From: Hyphomicrobiales bacterium
Lineage (GTDB): Bacteria; Pseudomonadota; Alphaproteobacteria; Rhizobiales; Xanthobacteraceae
Assembly: GCA_021323775.1 (NCBI GenBank)
Contig: JAJPKK010000176.1
Coordinates: 1-39,194, forward strand
Direction of reading: 5' to 3'
Length of the DNA: 39,194 nt
The notes beneath the pieces are model-generated. The model was not told the DNA's origin. It made no database searches and saw only the letters and a program-made list of their open reading frames with translations. Position 1 is the stretch's first letter; each line of letters opens with the position of its first letter. Of the stretch, positions 8,484 through 16,896 are shown piece by piece. The position numbers were made by a program, and so were the translations under genes.

Positions 8484-8592
8484 ACGAATCGCCGACCGCC
8501 CGCCGCGGGCTGCCCGGGAGCGACCGCCGCGGCGAGCGTCGCAACGTTGGAGATAACGTTGTCGGGACGCGCTTTTCGACGACAAAACCTGT

Positions 8593-8609
8593 AATCCCAA
8601 CTTTGGGGT
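8593..8609. promoter_or_regulatory. Operator-like palindrome, copy 2, upstream of the cmr operon
   Basis: This is identical over 17 bases to 7252-7268, with the palindrome at 8596-8607, and lies 63 bp before cmr1. It is followed by a weak possible promoter: TTGTCC (8610-8615), a 17-base spacer and TGTAAA (8633-8638). The promoter assignment is tentative; the repeated palindrome is directly visible. Confidence 0.6.
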
Positions 8610-8671
8610 TTGTCCGAATGTGATGATTTTGTTGTAAAGGCGGGAAAGGCGCCCGCAGGGGGGAATTCCAG

Positions 8672-10258
8672 ATGAGCGACGAGAGGGAGCGGTACGCGCC
8701 GGCGCCTGTCGTGGACAGGACTGCGCTTGCAGGCATGGCCGGCGAGGCTGCAAAGGCGCTCGCGGCGCTGCGGCCCGGCGGCAAGCCGCCGCCGCGGCGA
8801 ACCGCGACCGGCAAGGAAACCTGCGAGATCAGCGTGCGCCTCAAGGTCGTCACGCCCATCCTCGGCGGCGGCCCGAGGCTGCGCGACGTCGACCGCGTGG
8901 ACGTCATCCGCGTCCCCACCGTGCGCGGCCACCTGCGTTTCTGGTGGCGCGCGCTTTATGGGCACGAGTATGGGAGGGCGGAGGAGCTTTACGAGGCCGA
9001 GAGCGCACTGTGGGGCCGGCCGGCGGAGGAGCACGGCGGGCGGAGCGAGGTGGAGGTGACGATCCCGTCGTGCAGTCAACATCATGACCAGGATATCGAC
9101 GACTCCAATCCGCTTAACCAGCGTGCTTCTTATGCACTGTGGCCTGCTCGCGTCCAGGGGGCACAAAATACGGGTCATTTGCCCAGACGTAGGCCCGGCG
9201 CGGTGACCTTCACGCTGCGCATCGTCGGCCCCAAAAGCTCTGAGCGCATCCTGCAAAACACCATTCGCGCTTGGATTCTGTTCGGCGGCTACGGCAGCCG
9301 GACAAGAAGGGGGCTCGGAAGCCTGACCGTCGAAGGAGGGCCAAGGGAGCTTCGCTTCTGGCTGCCTGATGTGGATGCCTACGACGATGCGGACAAGATT
9401 CATGCGCAGATAAAGAGCAGGTTCGGCTTCTGCCCATTCGCACAACGTCCCGCTCGGTCGAGGAAATATGATACGACACCGGTGTTGGCGGGAGCTTCTC
9501 TGTTTATGCACTTGCCTGAAGAAATAGGGACAGATGCGGCAAGCGCTTGGCAAACCTCTCTTACGTGGTTGAATCAATTCCGCCAGATGCGCCGGCCAGC
9601 CGGACGGGTTGAGCCAAATCGTCCGTCGGTGTCCTTGTGGCCGGAGCCAGATAAAATACGTCGGGCGTTGACGGCAACACTATTGCGACCCGGAGACAAC
9701 TGGGCTCACACACCTGTACATAACGGCACGCCCGCATGGCCGCGGGGCGGCTTCGGACTTCCGATAGTTGGCAAGTTTCAAGATCGCAGCCGCGACAGAC
9801 GTCAGCGCAAAGACCGAAATGGTAACCCGCTGTACGACCGGAATAACAGAGCGCTCGAAGAGAATGTTCCTTGGCCGGAGCTACCTGCCGGGCATCCGAA
9901 CAAAGGAATTGAGCCAAAGGATTTCGAGTTGCGGTGGCGATCCGATTTCGGTGACCCACGGAAGAACGGAGAGCATGACAGATTGGCCAGCCCTTTGATC
10001 TTGAAACCATTTCCATTGGCAAATGGCAAATTCATTGCGTGCGCAATTTGGCTGGATCGTCAGATGCCGCCGAACGCAAGAATTTTCCTGGTTCAAGCTC
10101 CGACACAGGAAGCGCCGTTTGACAGGCTTGTGGCCCCTGGCGATGCAGCCCGGTTCACCGCTTTAGGAGGGAAGAGCTCTCTACGAAACGCTTTTTGCGA
10201 TTGGCTCGTCACTCCTGAAGGCCGTGATCCTGCACGAGCTGTGAGGATCGCCCCATGA
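8672..10258 (+). CDS. cmr1: Type III-B CRISPR RAMP protein Cmr1
   Basis: Cmr1 caps the 3' end of the crRNA in the Cmr complex. This 528-residue protein has a roughly 50-residue variable N-terminus, then the Cmr1 signature: VVTPILGGG (59-67), VPTVRGHLRFWWRALYG (81-97) and EAESALWG (108-115). The glycine-rich loop GGYGSRTRRGLGSL (205-218) is the RAMP RNA-binding loop. The ATG at 8672 is preceded by AGGGGGG. Its stop overlaps the start of cmr2 by 4 bases (ATGA), so the two are translationally coupled. From about 9060 to 10200 the DNA is visibly less GC-rich than the start of the gene or its neighbours, suggesting recombination within the gene. Confidence 0.95.
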   Translation: MSDERERYAPAPVVDRTALAGMAGEAAKALAALRPGGKPPPRRTATGKETCEISVRLKVVTPILGGGPRLRDVDRVDVIRVPTVRGHLRFWWRALYGHEYGRAEELYEAESALWGRPAEEHGGRSEVEVTIPSCSQHHDQDIDDSNPLNQRASYALWPARVQGAQNTGHLPRRRPGAVTFTLRIVGPKSSERILQNTIRAWILFGGYGSRTRRGLGSLTVEGGPRELRFWLPDVDAYDDADKIHAQIKSRFGFCPFAQRPARSRKYDTTPVLAGASLFMHLPEEIGTDAASAWQTSLTWLNQFRQMRRPAGRVEPNRPSVSLWPEPDKIRRALTATLLRPGDNWAHTPVHNGTPAWPRGGFGLPIVGKFQDRSRDRRQRKDRNGNPLYDRNNRALEENVPWPELPAGHPNKGIEPKDFELRWRSDFGDPRKNGEHDRLASPLILKPFPLANGKFIACAIWLDRQMPPNARIFLVQAPTQEAPFDRLVAPGDAARFTALGGKSSLRNAFCDWLVTPEGRDPARAVRIAP

Positions 10259-12261
10259 CCACCCATCTCCTCCAAATCGTCCTCGGTCCCGTGCAGGAGT
10301 TCATCGCCCAGGCGCGGCGGACGCGCGACCTGTGGTACGGGAGCCATCTGCTCTCCGAGGTCTCGCGCGCGGCGGCGCGCTCGCTCGCGCAGACGCCGGG
10401 CGTCAGCCTGATCTTTCCGGCGCTCGACGTGAACATCCCGGAGGACAAGGCGGAGCTTGCACCCTGCCCGGCGCCGTTTCGCAACACCGGCGGCGAGAAG
10501 ACACCTCCGCTCGCCGTCGCCAACATCATCCTGGCAGAGATAACAGGGGCGGACGACGCGGCTGTCCGCGCCCTCGCCGAAAGCGCACGCAGCGACGTGC
10601 AGCTTTACTGGAAAGAGGGACTGGCCGGGCGCGTCAGGGAGAGCTGCGCCAACCTGTTGGCGAGCGGCATCGGTCCTGTGTGGAACGAGCAGATCGACAC
10701 CTTCCTCGAATTCGCCGCTGCATGGACCGAGGTAAACGAGCAGACAGAAGGCTACAAGGGAGCGCGCGACCGGCTCGCCGAGGCGATTGCCGCGCGCAAG
10801 AACCTGCGCGACTTCGAGCCGTGGCAGCACGATCGTGTCGGCGCGCCCAAGTCGAGCCTGGACGGCGCGCGTGTGTCCGTGCTCAAGGAGAAGGAGGAGC
10901 GGCCTCCTGGCCTCGTCCGCAAATACCGGCTCGGAGAGAACGAGCAGCTTGACGCCGTCGGCCTCGTCAAGCGCGCGGGCGGCGAGACGGACGAGAGCGG
11001 CCAATCGAACGACCTGCAGTTTGTGCCCATCGTCAATGTGGCGCTGGCATCCTGGATGCAGAAGGCCGAACAGACGCATGGCGTCCAGTTCAGGGCCGTG
11101 GAGGCTGCGCTGAGGAAGGATTTCCCTGGCTGGCCTCGCGTCACGCGCGGGATTGCCTGCGGCCGCGGCCTGTTCGGCTTCGACGCCAGCGTCTTCCTGC
11201 GCAGCCGCTGGTGGCCGGAGTGCAAGGAGTTGAGAATATGGGAGCCTTCCGCACTTCACAACGAGAAGAATGAAACGAAGCGTCAGGTCCTGGAAGCGCA
11301 ATGGCGTAAAGACGTTGAGAACTGGTGCCTGTCGGTAGTCGGGCCAAAGCGGGCCGGCAGCGCTCCGCCTCTCATCCTTGACTTGATGTCCGAGCCGTAC
11401 CCCTACGTCGCCTGTCTCGCGGCCGATGGCGACGGCATGGGCAGCGCCATCGACGGGCTGAAAACCGCAGAGGAGCATCGCAAGTTCTCGCGCGAGCTGG
11501 CCAGGTTCGCCCAAGAGGCGCGCAAGATCGTGGAGAGCGAAAAGTGCCTCGGCTCGCTCGTGTACTCCGGCGGCGACGACGTGCTGGCGTTCCTGCCCGT
11601 CGCCACCGCGCTCCGCTGCGCCGATGCGCTGCGCAAGGCATTCGAGGAGATCATGGCCAATGCTCTCCCCGCGGCAGCGCAAAAGCCTACCCTGTCCGTC
11701 GGCATCGGCGTAGGCCACGTCATGGAGAGCATGAGCGATCTCCTGGATCTCGGCCGCCGCGCCGAAAAACTCGCCAAGGGCGGCCACCTTAAGAATGAGT
11801 TGAGGCGCAACGCGCTCGCCGTCATCGTCGACAAGCGCTCCGGCGGCACGCGCGAGTGGCGGCGACAGTGGCTCAAGAATTCCGGGCAGGAGAATCCCGT
11901 GCAACGCCTCCTCGCCGATCAGAAGCTGCTCGACGACAGACTTTCATCCCGCAAGGTCTACCAGATCGCGGACATCGTCCGCCGGCTTCCCGCGCCCGCA
12001 GGCGGCGCAGGCGATGCGTCCGACGGCTTCGCACGGGTACTCCTGGCGGAGGTCGGGCGCACGCTCGCCCGAACCGACAGCGGCGCTGGCGGCCTCGCGC
12101 TGACGGACGTCGGTCTCGACGAGTTGGAGACGGCAAGCGACTACGCCGCCAAACGCAGCCGCGTGCTCGACTGGGTCAACCGCATGCTCATCGCCCGCAC
12201 GTTCGCCGAGAGCGGGCCCAAGGTCAGGGCAGGCAGAACAGACGTGGAGGCCGCGGCATGA
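10255..12261 (+). CDS. cmr2: Type III-B Cas10/Cmr2 lacking the HD nuclease domain
   Basis: This is the large subunit of the Cmr complex, which makes cyclic oligoadenylate when target RNA is bound. The 668 residues start directly at the Cmr2 core (IVLGPVQEFIAQARRTRDLW, 8-27); the roughly 200-residue N-terminal HD domain seen in many Cmr2 proteins is absent. The palm motifs are intact: ADGDGMG (390-396) and YSGGDDVLAF (437-446), with GGDD at 439-442. SVGIGVGHVM (481-490) follows. No CxxC pairs are visible, so the zinc site described in Pyrococcus Cmr2 seems missing. The predicted activity is RNA-activated cyclase without the DNase. It overlaps cmr1 and cmr3 by 4 bases each. Confidence 0.96.
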   Translation: MTTHLLQIVLGPVQEFIAQARRTRDLWYGSHLLSEVSRAAARSLAQTPGVSLIFPALDVNIPEDKAELAPCPAPFRNTGGEKTPPLAVANIILAEITGADDAAVRALAESARSDVQLYWKEGLAGRVRESCANLLASGIGPVWNEQIDTFLEFAAAWTEVNEQTEGYKGARDRLAEAIAARKNLRDFEPWQHDRVGAPKSSLDGARVSVLKEKEERPPGLVRKYRLGENEQLDAVGLVKRAGGETDESGQSNDLQFVPIVNVALASWMQKAEQTHGVQFRAVEAALRKDFPGWPRVTRGIACGRGLFGFDASVFLRSRWWPECKELRIWEPSALHNEKNETKRQVLEAQWRKDVENWCLSVVGPKRAGSAPPLILDLMSEPYPYVACLAADGDGMGSAIDGLKTAEEHRKFSRELARFAQEARKIVESEKCLGSLVYSGGDDVLAFLPVATALRCADALRKAFEEIMANALPAAAQKPTLSVGIGVGHVMESMSDLLDLGRRAEKLAKGGHLKNELRRNALAVIVDKRSGGTREWRRQWLKNSGQENPVQRLLADQKLLDDRLSSRKVYQIADIVRRLPAPAGGAGDASDGFARVLLAEVGRTLARTDSGAGGLALTDVGLDELETASDYAAKRSRVLDWVNRMLIARTFAESGPKVRAGRTDVEAAA

Positions 12262-13571
12262 GCGGGACGATCCATCGCCTCGCCCTGGTCCCCCGCGACG
12301 GCTTCTTCGTCAAGGACGGCCGCGGCTGGCAGACCTCTGCGCGCACCAGCGTCGTCGACTGGCCGTGGCCCACCACCATCCGCGGCGCGCTCACGACGGT
12401 ATCCGGCAAGATCGCCGAACGGCAGAAGGGCAGCCGCTTCGGGCCAAAGGAGTGGAAGGACCACCAGAGCAAGATCGCCGTCGGCGCCTTGGTCGCTCTC
12501 CGCAGGACGCTGGGGACCGAAAAATGGTCGCGCATGTGGCCGGTTCCTGCCGATGCGCTGTGGCTGGAAGAGAAAGACAAGGCGCTGCGCCTGGATCCCA
12601 CGAAGCCTCAGGCGGGCACGCTCGGCCGCGCGGCGCCCGCGACGGCGCCCGCGGGCTATGCGGAGGCGCGCGAGGCGCTGTGGGTTCCGCAGATCGACAG
12701 CAAGGCCAAGCCGCTCTCCCGGCCGCGCTGGTTTGACGACGCGACGCTTGCCGCATGGCTCTCCGGCGACAGCGTCAAAGCGCAGCCCGAGGAGCAGCAG
12801 CAGCCGCGCATGCAGAAGCGTCTGCAGGCGCATGTTGGCATCAGGGCCGAGACGCTGACCGGCGACGACGGCATCCTCTACGCCCACGAAGTGGTCGAGA
12901 CGCTGGAGCGCCTCTTTCGCGACGGAAAGGGCGATGGGGGCAAGGTCGCCGAATGGGCGATCGGCGTCGAGGTGGAGTGGCCCGTTCCGTCGCGGCCGGA
13001 TATCGCCCGCCTCGGCTCGGACGGCCGCATCGCCTGGATTGAGGAGGCTGATAACGATCTTTTCAGGATGCCCGCCGGAATTCAGACCGCCTTCCCCTCG
13101 AAGGGCCTGCGCCTCGTCGTGGTGACGCCGGCCTGTTTCACCGGCGGCTGGCTCCCTGACGGCTTCGCGCCGGTGAAGGTCGGCAAGGGCGACAAGGACG
13201 AATGGGTATTCCTGGGCCGGTTGGCGCCGTCTCACGGCGCGTCCGTGGACGTCTGCAAAACGGATCTCATCCTGCGGGCGGCTTTTGTGCCGCGACCCAT
13301 GCACATCTCGGGCTGGGACATGGTGGCGAAGGCGGGCGCTTCTGACGGCGCCACGAAAACGGACGGCAAAAGCGAGGAAAAACTGGGCGCCCCGCGTCCC
13401 ACATCGCGGCTGGTCGCGCCGGGGGCGGTCTATTTCTTTGAGCGTGCGGACGGCGGCGGCTTTACGGCTGGCGACGCCAAGGCGCTGTGGCTCGCGGCCC
13501 TCGGCAGCCGCACCAAGGAGGGTTTCGGCCGCATCGTGCCCGGCATCTGGAACGCCAAGGATACTGAGTAA
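12258..13571 (+). CDS. cmr3: Type III-B CRISPR RAMP protein Cmr3
   Basis: Cmr3 binds the 5' tag of the crRNA and sits next to Cas10 in the complex. This 437-residue protein begins IHRLALVPRDGFFVKDGRGW and carries DWPWPTTIRGALTTVSG (34-50), the typical first RAMP motif of Cmr3. The C-terminal LGSRTKEGFGRIVPGIW is the glycine-rich loop. The start at 12258 overlaps the cmr2 stop (ATGA). A much longer frame from 11856 exists, but its upstream part is out-of-frame cmr2 sequence. The length is normal for the family. Confidence 0.93.
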   Translation: MSGTIHRLALVPRDGFFVKDGRGWQTSARTSVVDWPWPTTIRGALTTVSGKIAERQKGSRFGPKEWKDHQSKIAVGALVALRRTLGTEKWSRMWPVPADALWLEEKDKALRLDPTKPQAGTLGRAAPATAPAGYAEAREALWVPQIDSKAKPLSRPRWFDDATLAAWLSGDSVKAQPEEQQQPRMQKRLQAHVGIRAETLTGDDGILYAHEVVETLERLFRDGKGDGGKVAEWAIGVEVEWPVPSRPDIARLGSDGRIAWIEEADNDLFRMPAGIQTAFPSKGLRLVVVTPACFTGGWLPDGFAPVKVGKGDKDEWVFLGRLAPSHGASVDVCKTDLILRAAFVPRPMHISGWDMVAKAGASDGATKTDGKSEEKLGAPRPTSRLVAPGAVYFFERADGGGFTAGDAKALWLAALGSRTKEGFGRIVPGIWNAKDTE

Positions 13572-13592
13572 GGACACCAGGGACACCGAGTG

Positions 13593-14486
13593 ATGGAACG
13601 CAAGGCCTATCTGCTGCATGCACTGTCGCCACTCCACGCCGGCACCGGCCACGCCGCCGACGTCATTGATCTCCCCATCGCCCGCATGAAGGCCACCGGC
13701 ATCCCCATCGTACCGGGCTCCTCCGTCAAGGGCGTGCTGCGCGATGCGCGCAGGCCCACGTCCGGAGGAGCGAACGATGCAAAGGACAAGTGGCTCGCGA
13801 CCTTCGGACCGGAGACGCAGAATGCCGGGGATCACGCCGGCGCGCTCGTGGTCAGCGAAGCGCGGCTGCTGGCGCTGCCGGTGCGCAGCTTCAAGGGGAC
13901 GTTCGCGTATGTCACGTGTCCGCTGCTGCTGCGCCTCGCCCAGCGCGACCTTGGCGCTGCTCAGGAGCATCCGACAAGACCTATTCCCACCCTCCAGGAT
14001 CAGCAGGCCATGGTCGGCCCGCAGAGCGTGATCGCCCACGGCGACAGGCTCTACCTGCAGGACCTCGACCTCACCCTTGTGACGCGCGAACGAAGCCAGC
14101 AGGACGTGAAGAGATGGACCGACTGGCTCGCGCCTCTGGTCTGCGGCACGGGAGCCGGAAACGACATTCTGTCGAAGCGCTTCGCCATCGTCGACGACGA
14201 CACCATGAGCTTCCTCTGGGAGACGGCCACCCAGCTCGACCAGCGCGTACGCCTTAATGAGCAAACGCGAACGGTGGACAAGGGCGCCCTGTGGCTGGAG
14301 GAGAGCCTGCCCGCGGAAACCATCCTCATCGGCCTGATGGAGGCCGACAGGAGCCGCCGCCCCGAACTCCTGAATTGGCCCGCAGCCGACGTGCTCAAGT
14401 TCGCTGTACCGGGCGAAACTGCGCTCCAGTTCGGCGGCAAGGCCACCACCGGCCACGGCCGCTGCCGGCTGCTGCCAGCAGCGTGA
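13593..14486 (+). CDS. cmr4: Type III-B CRISPR backbone RAMP protein Cmr4
   Basis: Cmr4 forms the helical backbone and cuts target RNA at 6-nt intervals. This 297-residue protein has SPLHAGTGHAADVIDLPIAR (12-31), in which Asp26 matches the position of the catalytic aspartate of Pyrococcus Cmr4 (from memory). IPIVPGSSVKGVLRDA (37-52) is the conserved RNA-binding loop. The C-terminal FGGKATTGHGRCRL is the glycine-rich loop. RNA cleavage should therefore be intact. GTG at 13590 and ATG at 13593 are adjacent possible starts. It lies 21 bp after cmr3. Confidence 0.95.
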   Translation: MERKAYLLHALSPLHAGTGHAADVIDLPIARMKATGIPIVPGSSVKGVLRDARRPTSGGANDAKDKWLATFGPETQNAGDHAGALVVSEARLLALPVRSFKGTFAYVTCPLLLRLAQRDLGAAQEHPTRPIPTLQDQQAMVGPQSVIAHGDRLYLQDLDLTLVTRERSQQDVKRWTDWLAPLVCGTGAGNDILSKRFAIVDDDTMSFLWETATQLDQRVRLNEQTRTVDKGALWLEESLPAETILIGLMEADRSRRPELLNWPAADVLKFAVPGETALQFGGKATTGHGRCRLLPAA

Positions 14487-14499
14487 CGGAGGTGCACCT

Positions 14500-14955
14500 A
14501 TGCCGACCAAGGACCAGCTGCGGGCGAGCTATGCGTACGAGAAGGTGGGCGCGTTGTGGCGCGCTTACTCTGACGCAGACGTAAGCGACCGGAAGAAAGC
14601 AAAGAGAAACTGCGAGGACTACGAGACCGCCGTCAAGGCGCTCGGCGCTAACATCCTCAGGAGCGGCCTGTCGGCGGCGCTGGCGGACCTCATGCGGCGC
14701 AAGGATGGGGCGAAGGAGTTACGCAAGCATCTCGCTGATTCGCAGATTTCCCAGATCCCGGGCCTCGAAAACGTGACTGAGCGTGACCTGTTCAGTCGAG
14801 TTAATGCCCTCGACGTCGGCACTTACATGCTCGCCACCCGTGAGACCCTTCAGGTCGTGATGTGGCTCAAGCGCGCCTGCGACGCCCTATTTGATACGAC
14901 CCCGGACTCGGCAGCCACCGCGGCTAAAGCGAATGGAGTTGGCCATGCGCCGTAG
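14500..14955 (+). CDS. cmr5: Type III-B CRISPR small subunit Cmr5
   Basis: Cmr5 is the small alpha-helical subunit that lines the target RNA channel. This 151-residue protein is almost all helical: LRASYAYEKVGALWRAYSD, then SGLSAALADLMRRKDGAKEL, then ETLQVVMWLKRACDAL. The C-terminal residues form a low-complexity Ala-rich tail. Its size and its place between cmr4 and cmr6 agree with the family. GGAGGT lies just upstream of the ATG. The 3' end overlaps the start of cmr6 by 11 bases. Confidence 0.9.
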   Translation: MPTKDQLRASYAYEKVGALWRAYSDADVSDRKKAKRNCEDYETAVKALGANILRSGLSAALADLMRRKDGAKELRKHLADSQISQIPGLENVTERDLFSRVNALDVGTYMLATRETLQVVMWLKRACDALFDTTPDSAATAAKANGVGHAP

Positions 14956-15847
14956 CCAGTTCTTACCTCGGTTCGGAGAACATGAGGATTGGCGCCATTC
15001 CCATCTCGCGCTGGCCTACGATGCGTGGGCTCCGGCGGCTGAGGATGGTGAGGATGCCGGCAAGGTACCCCCGGAGCGGGGCCAAAGAGAGCCCTTCAAA
15101 TCGAAGTGGCTGGACCACCTGGAGCGTCTGACGATCAACCGTGACTACCAGCACGCCTACGATAGATGGAAGAATTCGCTCGAAAGTTCCGGCTGTCATT
15201 GCAAGGAAATCAAGCTCGCCTCCCGCCTGCTGGTCGGTCACGGCAACAGCAGCGTTACGGAGGTGGGCCTCAGTGTCCACCATACCTGGGGCGTACCGGT
15301 CATTCCGGGATCGGCGCTCAAGGGCCTGTGCGCCCACTACACGGCCGCCGCCTATGGCCGGCAGGATGCATCAGGCGACAAGCGTGAAGAACGCGCCCGG
15401 TTCAGCGGACCGGGATGGGACAAGAACCGCCGCCGCGTCGAGACGCCGCCCGGCGACTACTACCGCGCGCTGTTCGGCGCCCCCGACGTACCTGATGCCG
15501 CGTCGACCGCCGGCCTCGTCGTCTTCCACGACGCCCTCTATGTGCCCCGCAGCTGCGCCACTGGCGCTGACGACGCCCCGTTCGCCGTGGACGTGCTCAC
15601 GGTCCACCAGCGGAGCTACTATGGCCAGGACAAGGACGCGGGCGGCGATCCCGGCCAGCGTTGGCCCAACGACTACGAGAGTCCCAACCCGGTTGGGTTC
15701 ATCTCCGTCAGGCCTGGCGCCCAGTTTCTCCTGGCCATCGGCGGGGATGCGGACTGGGCCGGTGTCGCCCTGAACCTGCTGGAAGAAGCGCTCCGAGAGT
15801 GGGGCGCCGGCGGCAAGACATCGGCAGGCTACGGGCATTTTCGCTGA
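14945..15847 (+). CDS. cmr6: Type III-B CRISPR RAMP protein Cmr6
   Basis: Cmr6 sits at the 3' end of the crRNA next to Cmr1. This 300-residue protein has LALAYDAWAP (21-30), then the conserved LASRLLVGHGNSSVTEVGL (91-109) and WGVPVIPGSALKGL (115-128). The C-terminal GGKTSAGYGHF is a glycine-rich loop. The start at 14945 is chosen because GGAG lies 5 bases upstream; an ATG at 14933 is also possible. It is the last gene of the cmr operon. Confidence 0.94.
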   Translation: MRRSQFLPRFGEHEDWRHSHLALAYDAWAPAAEDGEDAGKVPPERGQREPFKSKWLDHLERLTINRDYQHAYDRWKNSLESSGCHCKEIKLASRLLVGHGNSSVTEVGLSVHHTWGVPVIPGSALKGLCAHYTAAAYGRQDASGDKREERARFSGPGWDKNRRRVETPPGDYYRALFGAPDVPDAASTAGLVVFHDALYVPRSCATGADDAPFAVDVLTVHQRSYYGQDKDAGGDPGQRWPNDYESPNPVGFISVRPGAQFLLAIGGDADWAGVALNLLEEALREWGAGGKTSAGYGHFR

Positions 15848-16055
15848 CGCATGAACCGTTGCATGCCAGAAGAGAGCTGCTGCCCATGCAAATGATCAAT
15901 CTCACGCAGCACGCGGCGACCGCCGAGCAGATAGCTGCGGGCGTCGTCGAGCCGCAGGACAGGACCGCCGTGACCGGCCTGCTGACGTTTGACACGTGCC
16001 CCGACCATGACGCAATCCGCGCTCGCGCCAAGGATAATTTCATGACAGTCCCCTT

Positions 16056-16098
16056 CCTTGGTAAGGGAGAGGTCGACAGTTCAATCCTGTCCGGCAGC
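16056..16098 (+). repeat. Putative attR: 43-bp copy of the tRNA-Thr 3' part
   Basis: This is identical to 5710-5752, followed by one mismatch and CCA. It marks the right end of the integrated island and probably the original 3' end of the tRNA gene before integration. Confidence 0.85.
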
Positions 16099-16106
16099 GC
16101 CAGCGA

Positions 16107-16138
16107 AAATGCCGATGAACCGGGCACATCCGGCATTT
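16107..16138 (+). terminator. Hairpin just after attR, possible original tRNA terminator
   Basis: AAATGCCG (16107-16114) pairs perfectly with CGGCATTT (16131-16138) across a 16-base loop. It directly follows the tRNA 3' copy, where the terminator of the uninterrupted tRNA gene would be expected. The T-tract is short, so intrinsic termination is uncertain. Confidence 0.4.
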
Positions 16139-16392
16139 CAACGCACTGAAAAAGCGAGCAGCGTGCACAAACGATCCGGCCAGCGTCTGCAACTCGCAGC
16201 ACGTGGGTAACACGCAGCAGCGCCTTCCGTTCCGACTGATTGGCCTTTCGCTCGCTTCAGCCCACCTGGCGTCAGCCCATCTGAAGGGATCGGAGCATCG
16301 TGAAAGCCTTCCGGAACACATGACCGTCACCCGCGTTGGCCGCAGATGAATGCGTGTCGCCGATTGGCGGAGGCAACTTGGCGGAGGCAACT

Positions 16393-16881
16393 ATGACGAA
16401 GCGCATGGCTCTGGCTGTTTTGCTGGCACTGGGGCAGGGGGCGCCCGCCGCATCAGCGGCGTCTGGAAGCGCGGCTGGCCCGGCAGCTCTGGCGCTCGCC
16501 AGCGTCGTTGCTTCTCATTCGTCCTTGCTGGCCTCCTTCGACCGCCGCGCCATGGCGCGGCTGTTCGCCGGCAACAGCGCCGTCAGCTTTCCGCCCAACC
16601 GGAAGATTTCGGTGAGCGCGGATTCTATCGTTTGCCGGGCCAGCAACGTCGATATCACCTCGCGCACCTGCGAACTCGCCTTCGGGCCTGGCAAGCGCTC
16701 CCTGAAGGGGCGCGAGGCGAACGAGCTGTTCGCCACGCTCGCGGCTGCCGGCGTCGCCTCGGAGGGCGCCGCCGGATCGATCGTCGAAAGCGTCACCAAA
16801 CTTAACTGCACGATCGACCCGAACGAGATCCGCCAGAAGGCCGGCGGCGGCGCGCAATGCGCCTTCGAGACCGGGCAGTAA
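16393..16881 (+). CDS. Small secreted protein of unknown function
   Basis: This 162-residue protein begins MTKRMALAVLLALG and has an Ala-rich signal peptide probably cut after residue 22 (APAASA). The mature part has three cysteines, in IVCRASNVD, SRTCELAF and LNCTIDP, plus a fourth in GAQCAFETG, so two disulfides are possible in the periplasm. I do not recognise a named domain. GGAGGCAACT precedes the chosen ATG; a longer frame from 16336 lacks a ribosome site. It is convergent with the tcuA-like gene, with a 15-bp gap. It lies just outside the island. Confidence 0.75.
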   Translation: MTKRMALAVLLALGQGAPAASAASGSAAGPAALALASVVASHSSLLASFDRRAMARLFAGNSAVSFPPNRKISVSADSIVCRASNVDITSRTCELAFGPGKRSLKGREANELFATLAAAGVASEGAAGSIVESVTKLNCTIDPNEIRQKAGGGAQCAFETGQ

Positions 16882-16896
16882 GAGCGGTTGGCGTGT

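Larger units (their letters stand above)
15886..16149 (+). pseudogene. N-terminal fragment of a small protein (INLTQHAAT type) cut off at the island boundary
   Basis: The frame begins MQMINLTQHAATAEQIAAG, then VVEPQDRTAVTGLLTFDTCP and DHDAIRARAKDNF. This resembles the start of a family of about 110-130 residue proteins found in accessory DNA (recalled, not checked). After about residue 52 the frame reads straight through the tRNA-Thr 3' fragment (VDSSILSGS is antisense-free tRNA sequence) and ends at 16149, so the real C-terminus is missing. It starts 38 bp after cmr6 and may once have been an ancillary gene of the operon. Its function is not known. Confidence 0.6.

Noticed and set aside
7287-14510. 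Very long open frames on the minus strand opposite the CRISPR genes (7287-8753, 8279-9577, 10093-11904, 12141-14510; up to 789 codons).
   Set aside because: They lie exactly opposite genes with clear family motifs, are Arg/His/Ala-rich without recognisable domains, and are expected from the strong GC3 bias.
15848-16055. Possible CRISPR array after cmr6.
   Set aside because: No sequence of 20 or more bases repeats here; the region is explained by a truncated reading frame and the tRNA copy.
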